From Batrachochytrium dendrobatidis JAM81 (taxonomy: Eukaryota > Chytridiomycota > Chytridiomycetes > Rhizophydiales): DNA of 64,000 nt. Location: assembly GCF_000203795.2 (NCBI RefSeq), contig NW_006281108.1, positions 129,868 to 193,867 of the forward strand. The letters run 5' to 3'. The first letter of the stretch is position 1; each line of letters begins with the position of its first letter. The notes beneath the pieces are model-generated. The model was not told the origin of the DNA and searched no databases. It saw only the letters and a list, made by a program, of their open reading frames with translations. A program made the position numbers and the translations under genes. Below are positions 50,965 through 62,340 of the stretch, in pieces.

Positions 50965-51170
50965 TCAGTTCAAAACTATAGTTTATTGTGTGTATCATAT
51001 GATGGATGTCATATTGGGAACAAGAAGAATTGACAATATCCATCCAAGAAGCAGTGCAGTCAATTTTTAATATGCACGCGAAATGAATAGTTGACCATTG
51101 TCTACTATAAAGCAAAACAGTGGCAGTGACTGCAGGTGTTTCATTTTATGTGAATACAGTTGCAAAAGCT
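50965..51170 (+). repeat. 3' part of dispersed repeat family 1
   Basis: CAAAACTATAGTTTATTGTG, CATATGATGGATGTCATATT and the end GTTTCATTTTATGTGAATAC match the 3' third of other copies (12760..12945, 59480..59685). The 5' part is missing. Confidence 0.5.
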
Positions 51171-52291
51171 CAAGCTTTTGGTGTAAAGATAAATATTCAA
51201 TGTCGCTATTTTTGAGCCAAACCAAGTTTTTCATCTGACATGCTTCAAAATCGCTCAGCAATTTTGGTTCTTGAGCTTATGATTATCAACATAGTTGTAT
51301 TGTCACTGAAAATGTATCTACTTTGCAATTTCTCACAATTATGTCGCACTAGCACCTTGGTTTTTGCACCTATGACACTAGTTGTAAAAACTATAACTTC
51401 ACTTTATTTCTTGATATTAAAGCAATACAACAGTAACCAACATACAGACTAAACAAGTCAAAGGTAAATAGCGGGGAAACAGGATCCTGTGTGTTGGCTA
51501 TTGATAAAATCCGTGATACCGCAAATAGTCTAATGAAATAAAGATGCTTTGCTAATTCAGATATGCTTGATAAAAAATTTATGGCTGGGCGGAATTTTAT
51601 ATGATTTTTCAGATTTTCGTTAATTGGCTATCCATCAAAGCCATCATCAAACTTGACAATTTAAAGACTATGATATTCAAATCCCTAATGACATAGTTTG
51701 TATTGATGGACGCAAGTTTTGTCAATGTGATAAACCTACTTTCAAACTAATGAAGCTTGGAAATATTGAGAAATCAGTTTCACCTGAAAAAGCCAAGCAG
51801 GTTCATGGCCATGTGGCTAAATTGCCGAAATGATATTGATTTTAACCGCTTTGTATATTCCAGATCAATGCAATTGTACATGATTTTACTATACAAACGC
51901 GACACTGCATTATGTAATGGCCGTATTTTAAAGGAGATCTAGTGAGTACAATGCCAGTATATTTATTTTTGAGGTTTTAACGACATAATCATGCTTGTGT
52001 GAGGGAACGAACATGCGGAATCGACCTTATACTATTTTGTGATAAGCATATTATTCAAAGTTGTGTACAAGGCTAGCTATTGTTTATTTTGCTCTTGTCT
52101 TGATTATATCTGATATAAAGCTTGCAATGATGTATTTTTAAACATAAATTTTGAAAACTATATAGATACGACGTGCATTTTAAAATTGACTGTCATCGAT
52201 TTTACTGATACATATTGTCTTTATTTCTCCTAAATTACTTCTAATCTTCAATTCCTACCTATTCTCCGCTATAATATAACGGAATACTAAA
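51171..52291. other. intergenic, no gene seen
   Basis: 1,121 AT-rich nt ahead of receptor B. Frames of 60-70 codons at 51240 and 51757 lack any recognisable feature. Confidence 0.35.
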
Positions 52292-53963
52292 ATGTCTTTC
52301 AATGGTACGATGCCTTCAGGAGGTATGCATGGGCCAAGCACATATCACAACTACTTAAGAGTGGTGTTGACGTCAGTCATGGTGTTTATGATGATTATTG
52401 CGACTCCGCTTTTTATTCGCGAACGGAGTCAACCACCAATAAAATATCGATCTTGGACAATTAACCTATTGTCCTGCGGATGCTCGGCACTGTGCCAATT
52501 TTGGAAAGCCTGTTATGCTACGGGAATATATCCCAGTCGTAATATTTATCCATATCTTGAAATGGTTTCAGACGTTCTATGTATGTTGATTTACAGCCTT
52601 TTGAATTTGTATATTTAACCTGCCAAGAATTGGCATTGTCATCGCTTCTAACCTTTACCATTTAAACTATACTATTATGATGCGCGCAATGAATATTTGT
52701 AGATATGGTTGTAATGTGTTGTTTTCTCCCCATCTTTATTCGGCACTATTTTCTGCTGCGTCTTCCTGTACTTCAAAAACAGCTACTTAGCAACCAAACA
52801 ATGCTTGATCCGGTCAAATATAAGCAGTTTTCGAGAGAACTTGTCTTGACAAAATTCTTTTCTGGCGAAAAAGGAACTTGGATGTTTTTTGCAATCAACT
52901 ATATACCATGTGCACTCATAACGATTATTTTATTCTTCACCACTGATGTAGAACTAATCATTACACGTCAACCAAATCATTACTCAGAGTACATGACAAT
53001 AATGCCTGTTATCCAAATCTGTATTTCTCAAAGTAAGTCTACGTGACCAATATCCCGGTATGAAGTTGCACAATGAATGATGGTTTACTGTATTGACAAA
53101 CTGTTTTATCTTGGTGTATCGACAAAATATCAGTTTTTCTGCTATGGTATGCTCCAAGAGCTCCAAAAGACAATTTTTACATCAAAATTCAGTTTTATAT
53201 TGTTACTGCAATCAGTCTTGCCAACGTGATTGTTACGCTTGCATTGAGCATTGTAAGGAGTCCGGGTATGATGCGAAACTTTTTTTTATCGACTACTATT
53301 ATTCAGTTTTTGGCAGTGTTCATTGATCTCGCCGTTCCACTTTGGTTTATTTTAACCAACAAGCGCTATGCAGTAATGGTCACCAAGTACCGTCGCTATC
53401 GATCAAGCAAAAACTCAAAGGGAGTGACATCAGGCGAGCTTGATAGCAAATCAGTAGCCCAAAGTTTGATGCGCTCTACTCAAGTAACAAGTGGGGAGAT
53501 AATATCTTCCACTGAAACAGGTTCAAAACCGGAGCATTCTCAAGTTGGCAATCCAACATACAATCTCCATTGTATTCTTGAAAAACCATCAACGTACGCA
53601 GCATTCTGCACTTTTCTTTCACGCGAATTTTGCATGGAAAGTTTACTGTTTCTTGAGGCTGTCCAAAAGTATAAGAACGAGATCAAGGAAAACTTCAACT
53701 TGGCTTTGGTCAAAAGTCTTTCGGATAAAATCCGTGTAGATTTTATTGAGCCAGGCGCCATCAACGAAGTCAATCTTCCAAAAAAGATCACATCAAAAGT
53801 AGACGATACACTCAAGGGAATCACGGAAGGAAATATCCCATTAGAAAAAGCTAAAAAGATGTATGACCATGCTGAAGAGCATATTGAAGAGATGCTGATT
53901 CTTAACCACTTGCGCAAGTTTCAGGCCAGTGCCCTGTACCGCAATGCAAATGCCGTCGTTTAA
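52292..53963 (+). CDS. 7TM receptor fused to RGS domain, copy B
   Basis: Predicted model join(52292..52580,52703..53032,53134..53963), 482 residues. Same plan as copy A: sequon FNGT in a short N-terminus, MIIATPLFIRERSQPPIKYR for TM1 and the first loop, CCFLPIFIRHYFLLRLPVLQ, FFSGEKGTWMFFAINY, WYAPRAPKDNFYIKIQFY and the RGS domain with FCTFLSREFCMESLLFLEA, EVNLPKK and NHLRKFQAS. Introns are phase 1 at the same sites as in the other copies, and exon 2 is again exactly 330 nt. The linker between TM7 and RGS is basic (KYRRYRSSKNSK) and Ser-rich. It is separated from copy A by 3.9 kb that includes the interrupted nuclease-like gene. Confidence 0.88.
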
Positions 53964-54186
53964 TTGTGTCAACTGTATGCAGATTTTTAAAGTACTGGTT
54001 TCTATGTTACACCAATACTTGGTTTATTTACCAATAATAGCCGATGATGTTGTGGATCAAGTTTTTAAAGTTTTAACAAGTCGATTACTGCTTCCATATA
54101 TATAGCAATATATCGTTGATAGCATCTAGCTATTATTTGATATAAACCAATGTAGATCTATTTGGATTTATGCTTATTCATATACA

Positions 54187-54880
54187 GCTGTATTCACATA
54201 AATGGAACATTAAATAAAAGTGTCGGTGTATAATAAACGGTTTTGTGAAATAATGGGTGTTGATTTGCTAGATAGTATTGTTTTGTAAACCACTTATGAC
54301 TGACAACAAGGGAATGAGAATAGAGTGATAAAATAAAATGAGATTGTTAGTAATTATCGTCATGTTTTGAAACCATTCTGATAGCATCAAACAGCCTTTT
54401 GAAACCATAGATTCTCTAAACTGCACAACTGTTTTAGATCAATGCAAGACTATATAGATGGGACGCTAGAGATCATGGCAGGACAAGACCAAATGAGTGA
54501 TGTTCTACATTGGATCAGGAGAACAGCAAGTGGTAGAGTAAATTGACCGTGTCAACAGGCCAGATTGTTGCCATGGTACAGGATATGCAAACGATAGATG
54601 CTACTGCCACTTAAATCAACAGATGAACAGTCTACCAATGTTTGCAAAAGAACATCATCACCAAGAAAGCAACCCGCAAATGTAAATTCGTCTTCTTCAA
54701 AACCTCCCTCAAACCTGAAAAAGCATTATTGTTTTGATGCCGACCACTAGGAGAAAGGTTAGTGAACCTTGCTAACGAGTTCAAGGGCACAATATTGCCC
54801 AGTAAATTGGCACTCAAGATAATATGAGGCTGACTGTTTATTATACTCAGTATTTCATTTACGTGAATATGGCGATGAGA
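54187..54880. repeat. foldback element, about 694 nt, family 2 copy 1
   Basis: The left arm from GCTGTATTCACATAAATGG, with TATAATAAACGG and TTTGCTAGATAGTATTG, is an imperfect reverse complement of the right arm ending TTTACGTGAATATGGC, over about 100 nt. The interior 54311..54545 nearly matches 56845..57052. Non-coding. It lies between receptors B and C. Confidence 0.6.
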
Positions 54881-55135
54881 AAATGCTCAACTATTGTCAT
54901 TTTATATTCATCTATTGTCACGAGTTCGATATTGCTACGCAGCAGCCTTTTTATTGCTATGTAGCGCTTCAAGATACCCGTAACGGGCGTCCAATCACTA
55001 AAGTCTTTTGACCGGTTTTTGTGACATAATTGCGGCGTGGCGTAATGGTTTGGCTCTTTAATAGTTCGTGCCGAGATCTATAATTTATAACTCAGTCTCT
55101 TGTTCTAGCCATTACAATCACAGGCTAGCTTGATC

Positions 55136-56780
55136 ATGACCAACAATTCTACACAGCTTCATGGCATAATAAAGACTACATCTCTCACTTCTTGGAACGG
55201 GATTTTGAGACTTGTATTTGCCTCTCTAATGGCTCTGATGCTCATTCCAGCAATACCTCTTTTTATCCTTGAGCGAAAACAACCCATGGTGAAATATCGA
55301 ACCTGGACAATCAATATTGTTGCATGCATTAGTGCCACATTGTGCATGCTATTTGGTGGGCTGGAAGCCATGGACAGCTGGGTTAGCCATGAAACTGTAT
55401 ATTACCTTAATTTCTGGTCGAATATATTATGTAAATCACAAACTGCTTAAATGTTACTTGAAGCCATTGTATTAAATTCTATTTTTTGGTATCTATATTA
55501 TGACATTAATTTTGCCAAACTATTTTTTAAACACTAGATACCATTGTCGTGTGTGGCTTTTTACCAACTTATCTTCGCCACTACTTTCTCTTGCGTCTTC
55601 CTGTCCTTCAGCAGGAAATGCTTAATAATCAATTGAGATTTGATCCAGCTCAACATACCCAATTTTCTAAAGATCTCATTCGAACCAAGTTTTTTTCAAG
55701 CGAAAAGGGAGCATGGACAATCTTTGCAATCAATGGTATTCCATGTATGTTCATGACAATCTATTTTGCCTTGAAAAGCGGATTTATCACGGAATTGGAA
55801 GAGCCACAATCACCCATTTCCATGTACATGGGGATCATGCCGTTGGTCCAAATCATTGTGTCAGAAGGTTTGAAGTTTAACTGTTTCGGATATTGATTGA
55901 TTTTATTTTATAGCTAACAATTCTATCTACACTTTTAGCATTTCTGTTATGGTATGGACCACGATCACCAAAAGATAACTACCAGATCATGACCCAGTTT
56001 TATGTTATTACTGGTCTTTCACTTGCTAATGTTGCCGTTTCACTGGTTACTACTCTATGGACAAATGAGGTCTTGCTTCGGATAGGTGATGCTGTAGTCA
56101 GTATCCTCACATTTTTACCAATCTCCATCGACATCATTCTTCCACTTCAATTTTTGATAACAAGCCATAAATACGTTACGTTATCAACCAATCTCCACAA
56201 ACGAAGCTTTGGTGACCATTTGAGTAGCCCAATGAGTTTGTCCAAAGAAAGATACATAGGACAGGAAATGATACGTACTGCCCAAGTCACATCAGGTAAA
56301 GGAAGTACTTCATATGGCTCGCCACTTAAACCAGGCGCATTCAAAATTTCAACAGCATCAAGTAGTCTTCAGCAAATACTTGAAGATCCCGTTATATATC
56401 CAGTCTTTTGTTTATTCTTGTCTCGTGAATTTTCAATGGAAAGTCTTTTATTTATCGAGGCCATCAAAAAATTCAAGATTCACATCAACAACAATCCGTC
56501 TATATCACTGATCAAATCATTATACAAGAGAATCATTTATGAATTCATTCAATCCAACGCAGTAAACGAAGTCAATTTACCGAAAAGGATCATTCTTCGA
56601 ATTGATGCATCCTTGGAAAGCGTATTAAACGGAGCTATTGCCATTCGAAATGCCGCCAACATATTTGACGAAGCATCTGAACACATAATGGAAATGCTTG
56701 CTTTAAATCACTTGCGCAAGTTTTTATCCAGTACTTTATACAAGGAAAGTTGTTGCTCATCAAGATTGTATCGCTCATGA
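55136..56780 (+). CDS. 7TM receptor fused to RGS domain, copy C
   Basis: Predicted model join(55136..55430,55538..55867,55939..56780), 488 residues. The N-terminus is short with the sequon NNST. Conserved blocks are LFILERKQPMVKYRTWTINI, GFLPTYLRHYFLLRLPVLQ, FFSSEKGAWTIFAIN, LWYGPRSPKDNYQIMTQFYV and ITGLSLANV, then the RGS domain with FCLFLSREFSMESLLFIEA, EVNLPKR and NHLRKFLSS. Exon 2 is 330 nt and both introns are phase 1. It is flanked on both sides by copies of a foldback element in the same orientation. The pattern SPKDN-x-I is shared by all copies and may be a signature of this subfamily. Confidence 0.88.
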
Positions 56781-56825
56781 TAAATCTCGGCGTTTTTATC
56801 GAATTTTATAATATTATTTTTTGCT

Positions 56826-57392
56826 TTTACAGCTGTCGACAAAAGGAATGAGAATAGAGTGATAAAATAAAATGAGATTGTTAGTAATTATCGTCATCAT
56901 GTTTTGAAACCATAGATTCTCTAAACTACACAACTGTTTTAGATCAATGCAAGACTATATAGATGGGACGCTAGAGATTGTGGCAGGACAAGACCAAATG
57001 AATGATGTTCTACATTGGATCAGGAGAACAGCAAGTGGTAGAGTAAATTAGTCGCGGTACAAGATATACAAACGATATATGCTTCTGCCATTCAAATTAG
57101 TAGTCAGGTAATTTACTGATATTTGTAAAAAAGCAATCAAAACAACAAACCCAACCACTTACAAAAATATAACCGGGTAAACTTTACGTAAATACATTTC
57201 CAAATACATATACACACTAATGATTTCTGGCAGTTTTTCATTATTCTCTATTTAATCTCATTGTCACCAGTTATAAGTGGTTCATAGAAAACAATGCTGT
57301 CTAGTAAACTGGCACCAATCATTTCATGAGACTGACTGTTTATTATGCATCTTGGCATTCTTATTCAGTGCTTTGTTTACGTGAATACAGCG
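56826..57392. repeat. foldback element, family 2 copy 2
   Basis: The interior 56845..57052 is nearly the same as 54311..54545, apart from a few substitutions and a deletion of about 30 nt. The right arm (GTAAACTGGCACCAATCATT to TTTACGTGAATACAGCGG) matches the right arm of copy 1. The left arm is missing. It lies between receptors C and D. Confidence 0.6.
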
Positions 57393-57504
57393 GTAAGTAT
57401 TTACTTGATTTTAATGAGATGGCCGAGTAAAAAGGCGTTTTGTGCTTTTTCCGTCATATTCAAACTTTATCCATTCATTTTCCAATTTGACTATAGCCAT
57501 CAAT

Positions 57505-59186
57505 ATGGATTACAACGCAACACACCTTCATGAACTGGCTTTAATTAGATTGACAGGTTATGAGAATGGATACCTAACACTTGCTTTATCACTGGTAATG
57601 GCGATAATGCTTGGTCCTGCAATCTTGTTTTTCATTCGCGATCATCAACAGCCAATGATAAAGTATAGAACCTGGACACTAAATATTTTAGCATGTATCA
57701 GCGCAACGGTTAGCTTGCTTTGTATGGGTCTAATAAATATAGGAAATTTGCTCGAGTACAAATACGTTATATTCTGCGAGGTATTCTCCAATATACTATG
57801 CAAGTATTGCTTATTATGACCATTTTGTAAATGCCAATGAAACCATACATTTTGATTACCGTGTTTTCTGGACATTTAAACTATTCGATTCAATATTGCA
57901 GCTCCAACTAACAGATCTGATGGTTTATTTTACTAGTTACTATTGTTGTCTGCTCTTTTTTTCCAACTTATCTTCGCCATTATTTTCTTTTGAAACTTCC
58001 AGTACTACAGCAGCAACTATTAAATAGTAGTACATTTTCAAACCCAAAAAAACGTGCAGACTTTTTCAAAAACTTGGTTTGGACCAAGTTTCTCTCGAGC
58101 GAACGAGGAGCGTGGACTGTTTTTGCAATCAATGTCTTGCCATGCCAGATCATGACAATTTACTTTTCGATAACAGCCGACTATGACAAATGGATCCTCA
58201 ACATGCCAAACGATCTATCAGTCTATTTGGGAATAATGCCTTTGATTCAAATAGTATTATCTCAAGGTATGTGGTGTCTATGCACAGTTGTATTGTTCTG
58301 ATCGCATAAAGACTAAAACTAGCTCCTCATTTTGGCGGTATCTATTGTACCTGTTACAGTGTTTCTATTATGGTATGGACCACGATCACCAAAAGACAAC
58401 TATCACATCATGACGCAGTTTTACATCATCACTGGACTGACGCTGGCAGATGTCATGGTGTTGGCAATTTCTAATACTCAAAATTCGCATGCTGTTTCTG
58501 AAATATGCAACTCGATATTTAGTATTCTTACATTTCTGGCAGTCTTTGTTGACATTGTAGTTCCGCTCCAGTTTTTAGTGACAAAAAAACGATACGCTAC
58601 AGATTTGTCAGATAGCTCGACCCATCAATTTAGAAGCCGGTCAAAACCACATTCCTGTAAACCAAATAGCATCAGCTCCAGACCAGAGGTACTAGGCACA
58701 AGTAAACTGGGACTTGATCATGAATCCACAGTAACAGATGTACCATCAAATCAGACCGTACCACTAAACACAAGTCCCACACATATGCTTCAAAGTATTT
58801 TTGAAAAGCCAGAAATATACTCTGCATTTTGTACATTTTTATCACGAGAGTTTGCCATGGAAAGCCTATTATTTATCGAAGCTGTTAAAAGATACAAATC
58901 GCAATTAAACGAAAATCTAACGTTATCTCTAGTAGAATCACTGTCTGACAAGATACAGCTGAGCTTTATCGAGCCAAACGCAGTCAATGAGATCAACCTA
59001 CCGAAAAAAACAGTCGATAAGCTAAATGCACATTTGCAAGACATCATCAATCAAGTATGTCCAGTTCATAAAGCATTAACAGTATACGACGAGGCAGCTT
59101 CATATATTGAGCAAATGCTGGTTGTAAATCATTTGCGAAAGTTTCATGCAAGCACCTTGTTCCAAAAAGCAGCGACTTTGTCATAG
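57505..59186 (+). CDS. 7TM receptor fused to RGS domain, copy D
   Basis: Predicted model join(57505..57799,57937..58266,58360..59186), 483 residues. The N-terminus is short with the sequon YNAT. Blocks are LFFIRDHQQPMIKYRTWTLN, SFFPTYLRHYFLLKLPVLQ, FLSSERGAWTVFAINVLPC and LWYGPRSPKDNYHIMTQFY, then a long Ser-rich linker and the RGS domain with FCTFLSREFAMESLLFIEA, EINLPKK and NHLRKFHAS. Intron 1 has a GC donor (CTAT|GCAAGT) where copies A-C have GT; exon sizes and phases otherwise match (exon 2 is 330 nt). In the expected G-alpha contact the motif is EINLP rather than EVNLP. Confidence 0.88.
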
Positions 59187-59368
59187 TCATTCTATGGTAG
59201 TATCAATATTTGTTTGAATGATGATCTGGCTAGAATATCAATGATGAATGAAATAGACTAGATAGATATTGTTCATTTACACATGACAATAGCACGCACT
59301 TATTTTCAAGTAATCTGTAAACAGTTTTAAACTAATAATGGCACATTTCAACCTTGAGTTCATTAAAT

Positions 59369-59685
59369 CATAGTTGTATCCACGTAAATGAAATGCTAAA
59401 TAGGGATTTTAGAGTTGTATTGAGAATACTGATTCAATATTTGGATTACAATGAGTGAATCTGACGATTGTGTAGTGCATGGCTATGCCAAATGAGGACA
59501 ATTTCGATTTAAAATTATACTTTGATTATGTGCGTTGTATGATTGTTGTATTTATTGAAAGGTTACAAGTGTTTATTCAAGTCAATTTGTAGTAGAAAAG
59601 CATAACGGATATTCAGCCATTGTCTATTCCAGAGCATTGACTGCAAGACAGTATTTTATTTTACGTGAAAGACGGCTGTAAATTT
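59369..59685 (+). repeat. dispersed repeat family 1, compact copy with both ends
   Basis: About 317 nt from GTTGTATCCACGTAAATGAA to TTTACGTGAAAGACGGCTG, the two ends being imperfect inverted repeats. The interior shares TGGCTATGCCAAATGAGGAC and GTCAATTTGTAGTAGAAAAG with other copies. It is a good reference copy for the family: no coding frame, so non-autonomous. Confidence 0.65.
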
Positions 59686-59774
59686 TCAGTAAATTTCAGT
59701 AAATTTCAACCAATTTCTTTCTATTCAATACATCTTCGACGATCCTTGCTGGAACTGTTATACTACAACTTCAA

Positions 59775-60514
59775 ATGTCAGGCAGATTTTCAGAATCACT
59801 TCAACCAGTAAAAAGGTTAATGCAGGAGCTATCTGTTTTTCCTAAACTGAAAAAGAAACTTTTACTTCAAAAGGCAAGTCATGATTCGATTCATGACCAC
59901 AATTCATGATTACTGTTTATTCGAATCAATGTCCAAAAACTCTAGGATATCACTGTTCATACCAGAAACAGCTTCTACAGTTCAAATAACACAATCTGTC
60001 AATACTATCAGGCTTTCCAATATATATTTTTACTAACTGCTATTTTCCAATTGTCTTAATATCAATACAATGATCTGGAATCTAACAGAACATGGATTCT
60101 GTAAATGTCAATGGTGTCGGCTCGTTTGTTCCATCCATCTGCCGTTTAAAAATATTTTACGAAAGTCCCCGTATAGGCGCAGGTGGAACTTCCCGCAGTA
60201 TGGTTGATTTTCTCAAACACAACATAACCTCCTTGGCTCAATCTCGTCCTTATATTGAATTCAATGTGGTTCATCGTCGAGGCGCACCCGAACTTGAAGC
60301 CACTTATAATAACGGATCGACTCGCAATATTATATGCAGTAAATTGAATGCCAAGCAAATTAAGGAAAAGACTGCCGAACTATGTGATGGAAGTGGATCA
60401 AGCGCTACTGGGAGAAAGTTTGCCCAGCCTGTAAAGAAAGGTGCTGGCAGTCAAAGAGATTTGGTTAATCCAACCTGGAATCCATTTCATTCCAAAGATG
60501 TTTACCGGCCGTAG
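59775..60514 (+). CDS. MRPL51: mitochondrial large-subunit ribosomal protein mL43
   Basis: The sure part is the frame from ATG 60092 to 60514 (140 residues). GVGSFVPSICRLKIFYES, GGTSRSMVDFLKHNI, RPYIEFNVVHRRGAPELEA and the end NPTWNPFHS follow the L43/S25/CI-B8 thioredoxin-like domain of mL43 (yeast Mrpl51). An upstream ATG at 59775 opens 33 codons rich in Lys, Leu and Arg without excess acid (VKRLMQELSVFPKLKKKLL). They end CAAAAG|GCAAGT and, with the acceptor CAG at 60088, join in frame to AAC ATG GAT. The model join(59775..59873,60089..60514) gives a plausible mitochondrial presequence through a GC-AG intron. I report the longer model but regard the short start as about equally likely. Confidence 0.75.
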
Positions 60515-60779
60515 ATATGTTTCCAACAATAGGATCTCATTTCATTTTTTGAATGGACTTGCTTTCACTAGTTTGTATGTTTTGAAGCTGTGGTTATTAA
60601 AGCTACCATTTTTATTATGTGCTTTATTCCGTCTATATATTGCAGTTTAAACCCTTTCAGAATATGCTATGACTGATCCAAACCAAATGCTGTAAATTAG
60701 CGTTTTGGGTTGAATGATATGAAATATCTGGCAGCCAGATCTGAGTATCCAAGACCATGTATGCAAGCTCACTGGAAAA

Positions 60780-61222
60780 TCTGACATGATTGGCGTGACG
60801 GTCTTTGCTCATTTTTGTATGGCTGAACAAATGTTCACATCAGTTTCAGCAAATCTCATACTTGTCCAGTCTCCAACTCCCGTTTCATACAATCCTTGTT
60901 CTTTTAAACGCATCTGATATTTTAGGATATACCAAAGTGGAATTTGTAGAGCTGTATTGATAATATTTGAACCCAACATTTAAATTGCAATGGATGGATC
61001 TGGCGATCGTGTAACGTATGGCTATACCAAAAAAGGAGAGAGCATATTCAAGCTATAGTTTGTGTGCATCATATGGACATTGTGTTTATTGAAGAGTTGA
61101 GAATGTCTATTCAAGTAGTCAATTGTTAATATAAAGGCACAATGAATATTCAATCATTACTTGAAGCAAAATAGACTGTCATGCAAGATACTTGCATTTT
61201 ACACGATATTTAATTGTAGCCA
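60780..61222 (+). repeat. dispersed repeat family 1, 5'-truncated copy
   Basis: TCATTTTTGTATGGCTGAAC, CTTGTCCAGTCTCCAACT, ATGGCTATACCAAAAAAGGA, GTGTGCATCATATGGACATT and the end near GCATTTTACACGATATTTAA run in the family order. It lies in the convergent space between mL43 and COX16. Confidence 0.55.
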
Positions 61223-61362
61223 TGAATAGTCATAGATCTTGATAGTTTTGAACAAGGAATTGGTCCAATAGTAATGCAAACATCCAAGAATATCATGATT
61301 GCACTCATGATATGATGACATCGCACTCCTGCCCAATGCTTACAGAGAAACTGCACATGGTT

Positions 61363-61811
61363 TTATTTTTCTCCTGGTTGTCTGGGAACTCGTACAAAAT
61401 CCCAATCATCATCGTCCTTGGCCAAATCCTTGCATGTCGATATAAAAATAGAATGAATGGCAAGGTCGGTCATGTATACATATTGAATCTAAACAATACT
61501 TACAAAGTAGATTTTGCGAATATCGATTGGCTCAGCATTTTTGAGTCCAAGCTTTTCTCGTTTTTCCGACTGGTGTACCAAAATGGATACAATAGGATCA
61601 GACTAGTAGTTTTAAATCAAAAGCCAGCGCATACATAATTTGACATGGAGCAACTTACAGTAGTGTATTTGGCATCAATATAATCATACTTTACTTGGGT
61701 GATATATGAAAATCCGTATGAAGCAGCAACGATCATTCCCATGAATGGAATTCCGGCTGCTATAGGAGATTTTTTTGCAAACCGCTGCACTCTTTTGAAA
61801 AACTGCGACAT
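61363..61811 (-). CDS. COX16: cytochrome c oxidase assembly protein Cox16
   Basis: Predicted model complement(join(61363..61428,61504..61569,61659..61811)), 94 residues. A basic N-terminus (MSQFFKRVQRFAKKSP) leads to one membrane segment (GIPFMGMIVAASYGFSYI), then TQVKYDYIDAKYT, the family hallmark. After a charged stretch comes DDDDWDFVRVPRQPGEK, the conserved C-terminal DWDxVRVPRP-like block. Cox16 is an inner-membrane protein that helps assemble Cox1/Cox2 into complex IV. Exons 2 and 3 are each 66 nt and in phase 0. The last intron ends in AAG rather than the usual CAG or TAG. Only exon 1 would be seen by a simple frame scan. Confidence 0.92.
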
Positions 61812-61949
61812 GAGTGTCGGATAAAGCAGGATTTGCTGTGGATTGAATTCAACTCACAATCGATCACGTGATGTAACTATCACTTTTACACATTGGAGAT
61901 CAGTTGAAAACCATTCATAGATTTAAAGATGGAAATGGTGCCATGGTGT

Positions 61950-62340
61950 TTATTTAGAGAGCTTTCCGCCAAAACTACTGCAGGTGTGAGTAGTAGAAGA
62001 AGGAGGTAGACATACATACCAATCTCCAATCAAGCATCTGAGATCCAAGTCTCGAACACAAGGGCATTCGAGTGGAGCATCGACGCATATGTCATTATCG
62101 GGACATAGATACCCAGCACACGCTATGAATCAAGAGAGAATGCAAGTAGTTCAATAGTTAGTGAATGAATAGATAAACAAGAGTAGCAGAACAACTCTGA
62201 TTACCAGTGGATTTGGGTTCGTTGGTAAAAGGTTCTTCCTTTTGTTGTTGATGCTGGTTTTGAAAGAATTCAAAAAAAGCCAAAGCATTAGACACAAACA
62301 GCAGTAGCACAAGAAGAGAGTGAGAAGATCCAGCAAGCAT
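61950..62340 (-). CDS. LCL2: LCL2-like secretory-pathway protein
   Basis: Predicted model complement(join(61950..62122,62205..62340)), 102 residues. The start MLAGSSHSLLVLLLFVSNALA is a signal peptide with a likely cut after ALA. FFEFFQNQHQQQKEE resembles the Phe/Gln-rich start of mature Lcl2. Exon 2 has CAGYLCPDNDICVDAPLEC with PCV, which matches the family core (C-x-x-YLCP...CV..P..CPC), then WYVCLPPS. Yeast Lcl2 is linked genetically to ER-associated degradation and chronological lifespan; its molecular role is unclear. The tail after WYVC differs from yeast and I read straight through it without an intron. A GTATGT inside could be a donor but no better exon follows. Confidence 0.8.

Noticed and set aside
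54311..57052. Direct repeats as proof of a simple tandem duplication of receptor genes C and D
   Set aside because: They are copies of a mobile foldback element with its own inverted ends, so they need not date the gene duplication.
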